Assembly: GCF_015461835.1 (NCBI RefSeq)
Contig: NZ_JACOPX010000012.1
Coordinates: 69,768-133,767 of the forward strand
Direction: 5' to 3'
DNA length: 64,000 nt
Origin: Pseudomonas neuropathica
GTDB lineage: Bacteria; Pseudomonadota; Gammaproteobacteria; Pseudomonadales; Pseudomonadaceae
Shown here piece by piece: positions 35,102 to 42,795 of the stretch. Under the pieces are notes generated by a model, which was not told where the DNA came from, ran no database searches, and saw nothing but the letters and a program-made list of their open reading frames with translations. Positions within the stretch are counted from its first letter, which is position 1, and the number at the start of each line of letters is the position of its first letter. The position numbers and the translations under genes are program-made.

Positions 35102-35827
35102 ATGACGTTACTGGCATCTCCACTGGAATCCATCGAAAGCGCGGTGATCTGGCTGCTGGTGGTTTTTTCCGTCGCCACCTGGGGCCTGGCACTGCTCAAG
35201 GCTGTGCAGTTCGGTCGGCTGAAGGCGCAGGATCGGCGCTTTCATAAACGTTTCTGGGCGGCGTCGAGTCTGGATTCAGCCGCTGAATTGAGCGAGACCC
35301 AACCCGGCGCCGCAGCGCGGGTGGCACAGGCCGGTTACGCGGCGATTCAGGTGGGCGAGACGCCACAGGCGAATGATTTGAGCCAGGCGATCAACCATCA
35401 GGATCGCCTCGAGCGTGCATTGCGTCAGCAGATCGTTCGCGAACGGCGTTCGCTGGAAACGGGCCTTGCAGTGGTCGCAAGTATTGGTAGCACCTCGCCG
35501 TTCATTGGTTTGTTCGGCACGGTGTGGGGAATCATGGAAGCGTTGAAAGGCATCAGCGCCGCAGGTTCGGCGAGCCTGGAAACGGTCGCCGGGCCAATCG
35601 GGGCGGCACTGGTCGCCACGGGTGTGGGAATCGCCGTCGCGGTGCCGGCAGTGCTGGTTTACAACTACTTTTTGCGTCGGTTGAAACTGACGGCGGCGGA
35701 TCTGGATGACTTCGCCCACGACTTCTACAGCCTGGCGCAGAAGAGTGCATTCCGCGTGTTGATCCACCCGACGGCGCACAAGGTCGCAACGCCGGGCAAC
35801 GCGGCAAAAGTGAAGGAGGCGTCCTGA
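35102..35827 (+). CDS. exbB: ExbB proton-channel subunit
   Basis: The 241-residue MotA/TolQ/ExbB-family protein has three membrane helices: one near residues 12-32, and a pair near residues 125-155 and 165-190. The conserved segment SIGSTSPFIGLFGTVWGIMEAL and then PIGAALVATGVGIAVAVPAVLVYN identify ExbB. It forms the channel pentamer that, with ExbD, drives TonB. It has a good ribosome site (GAGGGAATC) and stops one base before exbD starts. Confidence 0.95.
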   Translation: MTLLASPLESIESAVIWLLVVFSVATWGLALLKAVQFGRLKAQDRRFHKRFWAASSLDSAAELSETQPGAAARVAQAGYAAIQVGETPQANDLSQAINHQDRLERALRQQIVRERRSLETGLAVVASIGSTSPFIGLFGTVWGIMEALKGISAAGSASLETVAGPIGAALVATGVGIAVAVPAVLVYNYFLRRLKLTAADLDDFAHDFYSLAQKSAFRVLIHPTAHKVATPGNAAKVKEAS

Positions 35828-35828
35828 T

Positions 35829-36230
35829 ATGGCCTTCTCCACGCAGGACAGTGATGAGGTGCTCAGCGAGATCAACGTGACTCCACTGGTGGACGTGATG
35901 CTGGTGCTGCTGGTGGTGTTTATCGTCACCGCGCCGCTGCTGACCAACGCGATCCCGATCAACCTGCCGAAGACCGAAGCCGTGGCGCCGGTCGAGCAGA
36001 AGGACCCGCTAGTGGTGAGCATCGACGGTGCCGGCAAGCTGTTTATCAACAAGGACGAGATTCAGCCGGACTTGCTGGAATTCAACCTCAAGTCGGCCAA
36101 GGCCAAAGACCCGGAAGTGCGCGTGCAATTGCAGGCGGATGACGGAGTGAACTACGGCGAAGTGGCGCGGGCGATGGCTTCGATTGAGCGGGCAGGGATT
36201 ACCAAGTTGTCGGTGATTACTGCGCGGTAA
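35829..36230 (+). CDS. exbD: ExbD proton-channel subunit
   Basis: The 133-residue protein has a short cytoplasmic start, one membrane helix (VDVMLVLLVVFIVTAPLL) with the essential aspartate in PLVDVML, and a periplasmic ExbD/TolR domain. It partners ExbB. GGAGGCG lies upstream inside the exbB end. An intrinsic terminator follows within 20 bases, closing the tonB-exbB-exbD unit. Confidence 0.95.
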   Translation: MAFSTQDSDEVLSEINVTPLVDVMLVLLVVFIVTAPLLTNAIPINLPKTEAVAPVEQKDPLVVSIDGAGKLFINKDEIQPDLLEFNLKSAKAKDPEVRVQLQADDGVNYGEVARAMASIERAGITKLSVITAR

Positions 36231-36248
36231 CAGGATTTACGTTTTTCC

Positions 36249-36285
36249 GGGGCCGTCTCCTTGGCAGGGTGCGGCCCTTTTTTTG
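36249..36285 (+). terminator. Rho-independent terminator after exbD
   Basis: GGGGCCG and CGGCCC form the stem around a 16-base loop, followed by seven T. It ends the exbD transcript. Confidence 0.82.
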
Positions 36286-36306
36286 TTTCTGGCATTAAAA
36301 GCAGAA

Positions 36307-36480
36307 CCCTCACCCTAGCCCTCCCGAAACGTCGGACCGCCCAGAGGGAGAGGGGACTGATCGAGGTGATTGTTCGAGATACGCCGACCTGAGATTTCGA
36401 GCCGAACTCAAGATTTGAACGGCATGAAGATCGGCTCCCTTCCCCCTCGCCCCCTTGGGGAGAGGGCTGGGGTGAGGGGG
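36307..36480. repeat. Intergenic inverted-repeat element, copy 3
   Basis: CCCTCACCCTAGCCCTCCCG at the left and GAGAGGGCTGGGGTGAGGGG at the right. The left hairpin is replaced by AACGTCGGACCGCCCAGAGG, shared with copy 4 at 39230. The core carries ATACGCCGACCTGA, which corresponds to TACGCCGACGTGA in copy 1. Confidence 0.83.
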
Positions 36481-36538
36481 GAAAAGATTTCAAGCCATAC
36501 ACAAATCTCATATTCAATTCAGGTCTTAATAAATAGCT

Positions 36539-36576
36539 TCTTATTCCTTAACGAATATAAATCCGCTCCCTATACT
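36539..36576 (+). promoter_or_regulatory. Candidate promoter with TCTTATTCC element
   Basis: TCTTATTCC (36539-36547) abuts TTAACG (36548-36553), 17 bases before TATACT (36571-36576), a good -10 box. The spacing puts the element at the -35 edge, where a class of activator such as CysB could act. It serves the hydrolase gene at 36612. Confidence 0.5.
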
Positions 36577-36611
36577 CGTCCAGGAACAGACACGACGCAG
36601 GAGAGCTCCCC

Positions 36612-37193
36612 ATGCGCAACGAATCAATCCGCTACCTGATTGTGCCGGGCTGGCAAGGATCGCCAGATGATCATTGGCAAAGCCACTGGCAGAACAGCCT
36701 GCCAAACAGTGCGCGGGTCGAGCAGGCCGATTGGCTGACGCCGCGTCGTGAAGACTGGGTGGCGGCACTGGCCGAGGCGATTGCCGCCGACAGCACGCCT
36801 GTCATCCTTATCGCCCACAGCCTCGGCTGCATTACCGTTGCCCATTGGGCAGCCACTGCGCCGCTGCAATACCTGCGTCAGGTGCGTGGCGCCTTGTTGG
36901 TCGCGCCGGCAGATGTCGAGCGTCCGGCGTGTGCACCGGCGCTGCGCAATTTCGCGCCGATTCCGACCGATCTGCTGCCGTTTCCGAGCCAGGTCGTCAG
37001 CTCCGACAACGATGCCGCCGTGAGCGCGCCGCGCGCACTGGAGCTGGCGCGCAACTGGGGTGCCGAGGCGGGAATTCTCGCCGGTGCCGGACACATCAAC
37101 GTCAAGTCCGGGCATCAGCGTTGGGAGCAGGGTTTTGCTTATCTCTATCGCCTGCAAAACCGTATGGAACACCACGCCCGCCGCCGCGCCTGA
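36612..37193 (+). CDS. RBBP9/YdeN-type serine hydrolase
   Basis: This 193-residue alpha/beta hydrolase has the family start YLIVPGWQGSPDDHWQSHW, nucleophile serine in ILIAHSLGCITVAHW, and a final histidine in GAGHINVKSGH. The expected acid lies in SSDNDAAVS. There is no signal peptide. The natural substrate of this family is not known. Its placement directly upstream of a sigma-54 type activator, and behind the shared TCTTATTCC element, suggests a link to sulfur nutrition, which is an inference. Confidence 0.87.
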   Translation: MRNESIRYLIVPGWQGSPDDHWQSHWQNSLPNSARVEQADWLTPRREDWVAALAEAIAADSTPVILIAHSLGCITVAHWAATAPLQYLRQVRGALLVAPADVERPACAPALRNFAPIPTDLLPFPSQVVSSDNDAAVSAPRALELARNWGAEAGILAGAGHINVKSGHQRWEQGFAYLYRLQNRMEHHARRRA

Positions 37194-37246
37194 TCTTTTT
37201 TCTTTCAACGCCCCCGTCTGCCGGCGGTTTTGGGCGGGAGCCTGCC

Positions 37247-38179
37247 ATGAGTTTCGAAACCTTCGGTCAGCCGTTGCTGACCTTTCCCGATGCGGAAAAA
37301 AGCCCCCTGAGCATTCGCGCCAAGGCGCTGGTGTTCGTCGATCCGCGCTCGCGTCAACTGCGTGAGGAGCTCGAGCAACTGGCGCCGCGCTCGACTTCGG
37401 TATTGATCCGTGGCGAGACCGGTACGGGTAAAGAACTGCTCGCCCGGCACATCCATCGCGCCAGTGACCGCAGCGGTCTGTTCGTTTCGGTCAATTGCGG
37501 GGCGATCAGCCCGACCTACGCTGATGCCGAGCTGTTCGGCTACGCTGCCGGCAGTTACAGCGGTTCAGCCAGCAGCCGTGCAGGCTGGTTCGGTTCGGCC
37601 AACGGCGGCACCTTGTATCTGGATGAAATCGGCGACTTGCCGCTGCCGATCCAGATCAAATTGCTTGCCGCGTTGGAGAACCACGAAGTCACTCGTGTCG
37701 GTGCGCATCAGCCAAGTCCTGTGGATGTGCGCCTGGTCGCGGCCACCAGCATCGATCTGGCGCAAGCGGTGGACGCCGGGAAATTCCACGAGCGCCTTTA
37801 TCACTACCTCAGCGAGGGCCACCTCGAATTGCCGGCGTTACGTGCGCGTACCGGCGATATCCTGTCGCTGGCCGAGTATTTCCTCGGCATCTACAGCCAG
37901 CGTCTCGACCTTCCTGTGCCGCTGATCAGCGAAGCGGCGCAGCACGTGCTCGAACAACACAGTTGGCCGGGCAACACCCGCGAGCTGGAAAACGTCATTC
38001 ATTTTGCGTTGCTGGTGAGCACAGGCGACGAGATTCTGCCGGAGCACCTGAACCTGCCCGAGGCGTCTGGCCCGCAGCTTCAGATCGAAAGGCTAGTGAC
38101 ACAAATCAACATCGGCGGCAGCGTCGCCGAGCGTAAGGCATTGAAAGATTTGCTGATTCGTTTGAGTGAGGGGTTGTAA
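37247..38179 (+). CDS. SfnR-like sigma-54 AAA+ activator lacking GAFTGA and HTH
   Basis: The 310-residue protein is essentially a bare AAA+ domain. Walker A is GETGTGKELLAR, Walker B LYLDEIGDL, and an arginine-finger region follows in ELPALRARTGDIL; WPGNTRELENVIHFAL is the sensor II segment. The sigma-54-contacting loop reads GSYSGS where GAFTGA is expected. No N-terminal sensor domain and no C-terminal Fis-type helix-turn-helix are present. It resembles SfnR-type regulators of sulfone and sulfonate use. It has one cysteine and no internal methionine. GGGCGGGAG precedes the ATG. It may need a partner protein for DNA binding or have lost activation. Confidence 0.82.
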   Translation: MSFETFGQPLLTFPDAEKSPLSIRAKALVFVDPRSRQLREELEQLAPRSTSVLIRGETGTGKELLARHIHRASDRSGLFVSVNCGAISPTYADAELFGYAAGSYSGSASSRAGWFGSANGGTLYLDEIGDLPLPIQIKLLAALENHEVTRVGAHQPSPVDVRLVAATSIDLAQAVDAGKFHERLYHYLSEGHLELPALRARTGDILSLAEYFLGIYSQRLDLPVPLISEAAQHVLEQHSWPGNTRELENVIHFALLVSTGDEILPEHLNLPEASGPQLQIERLVTQINIGGSVAERKALKDLLIRLSEGL

Positions 38180-38345
38180 CCGTTTCGCTCAACATGAACA
38201 AAATGGAATATGAAGCTGAATAAACGTTATTGTCCGGGAATAAAAAATCCCGGTATTGTCCGCCCCACGCCAGCGATATCACTTCACTGGCACACGTATT
38301 AATGCCGTCGTCGATGACGACCGTGATTTTCGATAAGGACACTGC

Positions 38346-39143
38346 ATGAAAAAGGTTCTGTTGTTTACCGCATTGGCGGCTGCTCTGACTGCTTCCCTGG
38401 CCAATGCTGGCGAAAAACTGGTGGTTGCCGCGACCCCGGTTCCGCACGCTGAAATCCTTGAGCTGATCAAACCGACCCTGGCCAAAGAAGGCGTGGATCT
38501 GGAAATCAAAGTGTTCACCGACTACGTTCAGCCGAACGTACAGGTCGGCGAGAAGCGTCTGGACGCCAACTACTTCCAGACCCTGCCGTACCTGAACAGC
38601 TTCAACCAGGGCAAATACAAGGACGACAAGTCCAAGTACCTGGTGACCGTGCAGGGCGTGCACGTTGAACCGTTCGGTGGTTACTCGAGCAAGTACAAGA
38701 CCCTGGCTGAACTGCCGGACGGCGCCACCATCGCGATCCCGAACGAAGGCAGCAACAGCGGCCGCGCACTGATCCTGCTGCAGAAGGCTGGCCTGATCGA
38801 GCTGAAAGACCCGAAGAACGCTCTGGCAACGCCAAAAGACATCGCCAAGAACCCGCACAACTTCAAGTTCAAGGAGCTGGAGTCGGCCCTGCTGCCACGC
38901 GTTCTGAAAGAAGTTGATCTGGACATGATCAACACCAACTACGCGCTGGAAGCCAAGTTGAACCCGCAGAAAGATGCGCTGGTGATTGAAGGTGCTGATT
39001 CGCCGTACGTGAACTTCCTGGTGGCCCGTGAGGACAACAAGAACAGCGACGCGATCCAGAAACTGGCCAAAGCCCTGACCAGCCCGGAAGTCAAAGCGTT
39101 CATCGAGAAGAAGTACAACGGCGCGGTACTGCCGGCGTTCTGA
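38346..39143 (+). CDS. MetQ/NlpA-family substrate-binding protein (no lipobox)
   Basis: The 265-residue protein has a signal peptide ending SLANA and the NlpA/MetQ fold: VAATPVPHAEILE, FTDYVQPNVQVGEKRLDANYFQTLPYL and AIPNEGSNSGRALILLQ are close to MetQ. It would bind methionine or a related sulfur compound. There is no lipobox cysteine. No metN or metI is adjacent, so it must use another transporter, possibly metNI at 50736-52491. It has one internal Met and no Cys. The 166-bp upstream region is AT-rich with GGAATA at 38205 and 38237 and a CCGGGA/TCCCGG hairpin. Confidence 0.88.
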   Translation: MKKVLLFTALAAALTASLANAGEKLVVAATPVPHAEILELIKPTLAKEGVDLEIKVFTDYVQPNVQVGEKRLDANYFQTLPYLNSFNQGKYKDDKSKYLVTVQGVHVEPFGGYSSKYKTLAELPDGATIAIPNEGSNSGRALILLQKAGLIELKDPKNALATPKDIAKNPHNFKFKELESALLPRVLKEVDLDMINTNYALEAKLNPQKDALVIEGADSPYVNFLVAREDNKNSDAIQKLAKALTSPEVKAFIEKKYNGAVLPAF

Positions 39144-39178
39144 TCTGACGCTCGAACCACCCCCTTCAAGGTGTGAAA

Positions 39179-39213
39179 ACGCCGATGGCCAGCGATGGGC
39201 ATCGGCGTTCTTG
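39179..39213 (+). terminator. Probable terminator after the MetQ-like gene
   Basis: AACGCCGATG and CATCGGCGTT form a 10-bp stem around a 11-base loop, followed by CTTGTGTG. The T-run is weak, so termination efficiency is uncertain. Confidence 0.65.
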
Positions 39214-39229
39214 TGTGTGCGTTGAAAAG

Positions 39230-39422
39230 CCCCTCACCCTAGCCCTCCCGGAACGTCGGACCGCCCAAAGGGAGAGGGGACTGATTGGGGGATGCTGTGG
39301 AAGTACGCCGACCTGATATGGCTTTACCGAATCCATAATCGACTCGGTCATTCAGGTCGACGTTTGACGAAAGACACTGCGGTCGGCCCCCTCTCCCTCG
39401 GGGAGAGGGCTGGGGTGAGGGT
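39230..39422. repeat. Intergenic inverted-repeat element, copy 4
   Basis: CCCCTCACCCTAGCCCTCCC at the left, with GGAACGTCGGACCGCCC like copy 3, and GAGAGGGCTGGGGTGAGGG at the right. Its core (GACTGATTGGGGGATG, AAGTACGCCGACCTG, CGAATCCATAATCGACT) is nearly the same as that of copy 1. The left-end difference suggests gain or loss of a short insert. Confidence 0.85.
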
Positions 39423-39438
39423 GCTGTTGATCTTGACC

Positions 39439-39531
39439 TCAGGCAACCTGAGCCTTCAACGCCCGCCTCAACGCCACCAACAATTTCACAATCTCCTGCG
39501 GATCCAGTCGCTGCGGCACTTTTACGTCCAT
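39439..39531 (-). CDS. Candidate 30-residue small protein
   Basis: I do not recognise a family. The reading frame gives MDVKVPQRLDPQEIVKLL and twelve more residues, ending KAQVA. It is basic, and the second half would make an amphipathic helix. AAGGAAGAG lies six bases before the ATG, an excellent ribosome site. No other gene covers this stretch, and it has no Cys or internal Met. It is divergent from the amino acid transporter operon, across the TCTTATTCC element at 39643. Expression is not shown, so this remains a candidate. Confidence 0.5.
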   Translation of the reverse strand: MDVKVPQRLDPQEIVKLLVALRRALKAQVA

Positions 39532-39600
39532 GTTCTCTTCCTTGTTATGAGGTTGGCCGGGGGAGTCTGGCCAAAAGCTGTTCGTCCTTGGAGGGCTTTC

Positions 39601-39639
39601 ATGAAAAAAAGATCCTTCCTACAGCGCAAAGAAAAATAG
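39601..39639 (+). CDS. Possible 12-residue leader peptide
   Basis: GGAGGG stands six bases before an ATG that reads MKKRSFLQRKEK and stops. The ribosome site is strong, but the frame is very short and lies upstream of the TCTTATTCC element and presumed promoter of the transporter operon. It may be chance. Confidence 0.25.
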   Translation: MKKRSFLQRKEK

Positions 39640-39642
39640 CCT

Positions 39643-39651
39643 TCTTATTCC
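39643..39651 (+). promoter_or_regulatory. TCTTATTCC element upstream of amino acid ABC operon
   Basis: TCTTATTCC, preceded by AATAGCC, matches the element at 36539 (AATAGCTTCTTATTCCTT) almost base for base. The following 150 bp before the permease gene is AT-rich (TATTTAAATTCTTGTTTTTA), as expected for a promoter region. Confidence 0.5.
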
Positions 39652-39813
39652 TTCCCGGCAAACCCACAAGATAGTTTTTTGGGTGATATCAATATGCTTT
39701 AACGGTATTTAAATTCTTGTTTTTATACCTATAAAGTCGGTGTCTGCCGGACAGCCATCCGCTGCCCATGGACTGCACCACCGTCGCTTACCGAGCGGCG
39801 TTCAGGGCGTTTC

Positions 39814-40479
39814 ATGACCTTCGATTACGCATTTATCCTCAGCACCCTGCCGGCGTTTCTCAAAGCCGTGGGCGTAACGCTGCAGGTCGGTTTTATCGCC
39901 ATTGGCACCTCGCTGCTGGTGGCGCTGCTCAACGCGACGATTCTGGTGTTCCGCACGCCGTACCTGCAAAGACTGGTGGGTCTGTATGTGGAACTGGCAC
40001 GCAACACGCCGTTGCTGATTCAGTTGTTCTTCGTCTACTTCGCCTTGCCGGCGTTGGGGATCAAAGTCTCTGGTTTCACTGCCGCGATCATCACCATGAC
40101 CTTTCTCGGCGGCGCTTACCTCACCGAAGTGCTGCGCGCCGGCGTCGATGCGGTGCCGCAGGCACAACTGGAATCAGGGCGCTCAATCGGCCTGTCCCAT
40201 GGCCAGTTGCTGCGCTACGTGATCCTGCCGCAAGCGGGGATTCTCAGCCTGCCGTCGTTGTTCGCCAATTTCATTTTCCTGCTCAAGGAAACCACCGTGG
40301 TCTCGGCGGTGGCCGTGCCGGAAATCCTCTACACCACCAAGAGCTACATCGCGCTCTACTACAAAACCTACGAAATGCTCGCCGTGCTGACGCTGATCTG
40401 CGTGCTGCTGTTCTTGCCGCTGTCGCTGCTGCTCAGCCGTCTGGAAAGGAGGCTCCAGCATGGCCAGTTCGGGTCTTGA
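39814..40479 (+). CDS. Polar amino acid ABC transporter permease, first subunit
   Basis: The 221-residue HisM/GlnP-type permease has about five helices. Its coupling loop reads QLESGRSIGLSHGQLLRYVILPQA and its N-terminal ARNTPLLIQLFFVYF motif is typical of polar amino acid transporters. It overlaps the next permease gene by 20 bases. The four-gene operon ends with a binding lipoprotein. The location inside a sulfur cluster suggests a sulfur-containing amino acid or conjugate as substrate; this is inferred. Confidence 0.9.
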   Translation: MTFDYAFILSTLPAFLKAVGVTLQVGFIAIGTSLLVALLNATILVFRTPYLQRLVGLYVELARNTPLLIQLFFVYFALPALGIKVSGFTAAIITMTFLGGAYLTEVLRAGVDAVPQAQLESGRSIGLSHGQLLRYVILPQAGILSLPSLFANFIFLLKETTVVSAVAVPEILYTTKSYIALYYKTYEMLAVLTLICVLLFLPLSLLLSRLERRLQHGQFGS

Positions 40480-41119
40480 ACTGCTCTGGGTGTCGTTGCC
40501 GCAATTGGCCAAAGGTGCCGGACAAACCCTGTCGATCTCGTTTCTGAGCATCGCCATCAGCACCGTCGGCGGCGTGCTTAACGGTGTGTTGCGCACGCTC
40601 AACGTGAGGTGGCTGAACGCGCTCTTACGGGTGTATCTGGAGTTGTTCCGGGCGATTCCGGTGCTGGTCTGGCTGTACCTGTTGTTCTTCGGCTTGCCGA
40701 TTTTCTTCGGACTGAGCCTGCCGAGTTTCTGGTGCGCAGTGCTGGTGCTGTCGCTGTGGGGCGCCAGTGAAGTCGGCGAAGTGGCGCGCGGTGCGTTGCA
40801 TTCGTTGCCGCGCGGGCAGCGTGAAGCGGGGCTTTCGATTGGTTTGAACGCCGCGCAACTCTACGGCTACGTGCTGCTGCCGCAAGCGCTGAAACGCATG
40901 ACACCACCGACCATCAACGTCTATACGCGGATCATCAAGACCAGCTCATTGGCGGTGCTGATCGGTGTGGTCGATGTGATCAAGGTCGGCCAGCAGATCA
41001 TCGAGCGTACCTACGAATCGGTGCTGATCTACGGCGCGCTGTTCCTGTTTTTCTTTTTCATCTGCTACCCGCTCTCGGCCGCTTCGCGCGTGCTGGAGCG
41101 GCGCTGGACGCAAGCATGA
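40460..41119 (+). CDS. Polar amino acid ABC transporter permease, second subunit
   Basis: This 219-residue permease has the matching motifs FRAIPVLVWLYLLFFGLP and QREAGLSIGLNAAQLYGYVLLPQALKRM. It forms the channel with the permease encoded just upstream, whose 3' end it overlaps. Its stop overlaps the ATPase start (ATGA), so translation is coupled. Confidence 0.9.
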   Translation: MASSGLELLWVSLPQLAKGAGQTLSISFLSIAISTVGGVLNGVLRTLNVRWLNALLRVYLELFRAIPVLVWLYLLFFGLPIFFGLSLPSFWCAVLVLSLWGASEVGEVARGALHSLPRGQREAGLSIGLNAAQLYGYVLLPQALKRMTPPTINVYTRIIKTSSLAVLIGVVDVIKVGQQIIERTYESVLIYGALFLFFFFICYPLSAASRVLERRWTQA

Positions 41120-41898
41120 GCGCATTGATCGAGTTTCACGGTTTCAACAAATTCTACGGCGAGCAGCAGGTGCTCAACGACATCGACCTGCAGGTGCAGA
41201 GTGGCGAAGTGATCGTCATCCTCGGCCCTAGCGGTTGCGGCAAAAGCACCTTGCTGCGTTGCCTCAATGGTCTGGAAGAAGCCCACAGCGGCAGCCTGAA
41301 ATTTGTCGGCCGCGAGCTGCTGGACAAGTCCACCGACTGGCGCGAGATCCGCCAGCAGATCGGCATGGTGTTCCAGAGTTATCACCTGTTCCCGCACATG
41401 AGCGTGCTCGACAATTTGCTACTTGGCCCGCTCAAGGTACAGAAGCGTCAGCGCCGCGAAGCGCAACAGCAAGCCGAAGCGCTGCTCGAACGCGTTGGCC
41501 TGGCGGACAAGCGCGATGCCTTCCCGCGTCAGCTCTCCGGCGGCCAGCAGCAACGCATCGCCATCGTCCGCTCGCTGTGCATGAACCCACGGGTGATGCT
41601 CTTCGACGAAGTCACCGCCGCCCTCGACCCGGAAATGGTCAAGGAAGTTTTGCAGGTCATTCAGGGCCTCGCTCGTGAGGGCATGACCCTGTTGATCGTC
41701 ACCCATGAAATGGCCTTCGCCCGCGCGGTGGCCGATCGCATCGTGTTCATGGATGCCGGGCGCATCCTTGAACAGAACCCGCCCGAGATTTTCTTTACGA
41801 ACCCGCAAACCGCACGCGCGCAGCAGTTTCTGGAGAAGTTCTCCTTTGTGGCAACACTGCCAAAAACGAATCCGACAAAGGAACTGGAACTGTTATGA
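41116..41898 (+). CDS. Polar amino acid ABC transporter ATPase
   Basis: The 260-residue GlnQ/HisP-type ATPase has GPSGCGKSTLLR, the LSGGQQQRIAI signature, VMLFDEVTAALDPE as Walker B and THEMAFARAVADR. The V in DEVTAALD replaces the usual P of DEPTSALD, a mild variant. It overlaps both neighbours by four bases within the operon. Confidence 0.92.
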   Translation: MSALIEFHGFNKFYGEQQVLNDIDLQVQSGEVIVILGPSGCGKSTLLRCLNGLEEAHSGSLKFVGRELLDKSTDWREIRQQIGMVFQSYHLFPHMSVLDNLLLGPLKVQKRQRREAQQQAEALLERVGLADKRDAFPRQLSGGQQQRIAIVRSLCMNPRVMLFDEVTAALDPEMVKEVLQVIQGLAREGMTLLIVTHEMAFARAVADRIVFMDAGRILEQNPPEIFFTNPQTARAQQFLEKFSFVATLPKTNPTKELELL

Positions 41899-42767
41899 AA
41901 ACTGCCGCTTTTTTACTGCCTCTGCTCAGCCTCGCCTTGCTTGCCGGTTGCAGCAAAACCGAAGAACCGCCGAAGCCGAAAGTCGCCAGCGAAAGCACTG
42001 CGCCGGCCGGTTATCTGGACAAGATCAAGGCTCGCGACAAGTTGATTGTCGGTGTCTTCACCGATAAACCACCATTCGGTTTTGTCGATGAAGCGGGGCG
42101 CTACGTCGGTTTCGATACCGACATCGGCCGCCGTTTCGCCAAGGATCTGCTTGGCGATGAAAACAAGGTCGAGTTCGTCGCCGTCGAGCCGGCGAGTCGC
42201 ATCCCTTTCCTGCAAAGCGACAAGGTCGACCTGATCCTCGCCAACATGACCGTGACCCCGGAGCGCAAGGAGGCGGTGGAATTTACTAACCCGAATCTCA
42301 AGGTCGCGGTGCAGGCGCTGGTACCGCAAAGCAGCTCGGTGAAAAACCTTGATGACCTGGCGACCCGCACCACCATCGTCACTACGGGCACTACCGCCGA
42401 TATCTGGCTGACCAAGAATCACCCGGACTGGAAACTGCTGAAGTTCGAGAAAAACTCCGAATCGCTGCAAGCCCTGGCCAATGGTCGTGGCGATGCGTAC
42501 GCACAGGACAATCTGGTGTTGTTCAGCTGGGCCAAGCAGAACCCGGGCTATCGCGTGCTGGATGAAAAACTGGGGGCTGAAGCGCCGATCGCGCCGGCGG
42601 TGAAGAAGGGCAATCTCGAGTTGCGTGACTGGGTGAATACCGAGCTGACCAAGCTGGGTGAAGAGAAGTATCTGCTCAAGCTGTATGACCAATATGTGCG
42701 TAAAGAGCTGAGCGATGACACCAAGCCTGAGAGCGTGATTGTCGAGGGTGGCAAGTGGCAGGGGTGA
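41895..42767 (+). CDS. Amino acid ABC transporter substrate-binding lipoprotein
   Basis: The 290-residue protein has a lipoprotein signal with lipobox LLAGC (Cys about residue 19), followed by a family 3 solute-binding domain: KARDKLIVGVFTDKPPFGFVDEAGRYVGFDTDIGRRFAKDLLG and the ligand arginine region in PERKEAVEFTNP. It would hand an amino acid to the permease pair. Apart from the lipobox Cys it has a single methionine after the start. The ATG overlaps the ATPase stop. Confidence 0.9.
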   Translation: MKTAAFLLPLLSLALLAGCSKTEEPPKPKVASESTAPAGYLDKIKARDKLIVGVFTDKPPFGFVDEAGRYVGFDTDIGRRFAKDLLGDENKVEFVAVEPASRIPFLQSDKVDLILANMTVTPERKEAVEFTNPNLKVAVQALVPQSSSVKNLDDLATRTTIVTTGTTADIWLTKNHPDWKLLKFEKNSESLQALANGRGDAYAQDNLVLFSWAKQNPGYRVLDEKLGAEAPIAPAVKKGNLELRDWVNTELTKLGEEKYLLKLYDQYVRKELSDDTKPESVIVEGGKWQG

Positions 42768-42795
42768 TTGTCTGTTGAGTCGGTGGTGAGGCCCG

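Noticed and set aside
38290..38308. TGGCACACGTATTAATGC as a sigma-54 promoter before the MetQ-like gene
   Set aside because: The -24 half fits (TGGCAC), but the -12 half reads TTAA instead of TTGC at the right spacing.
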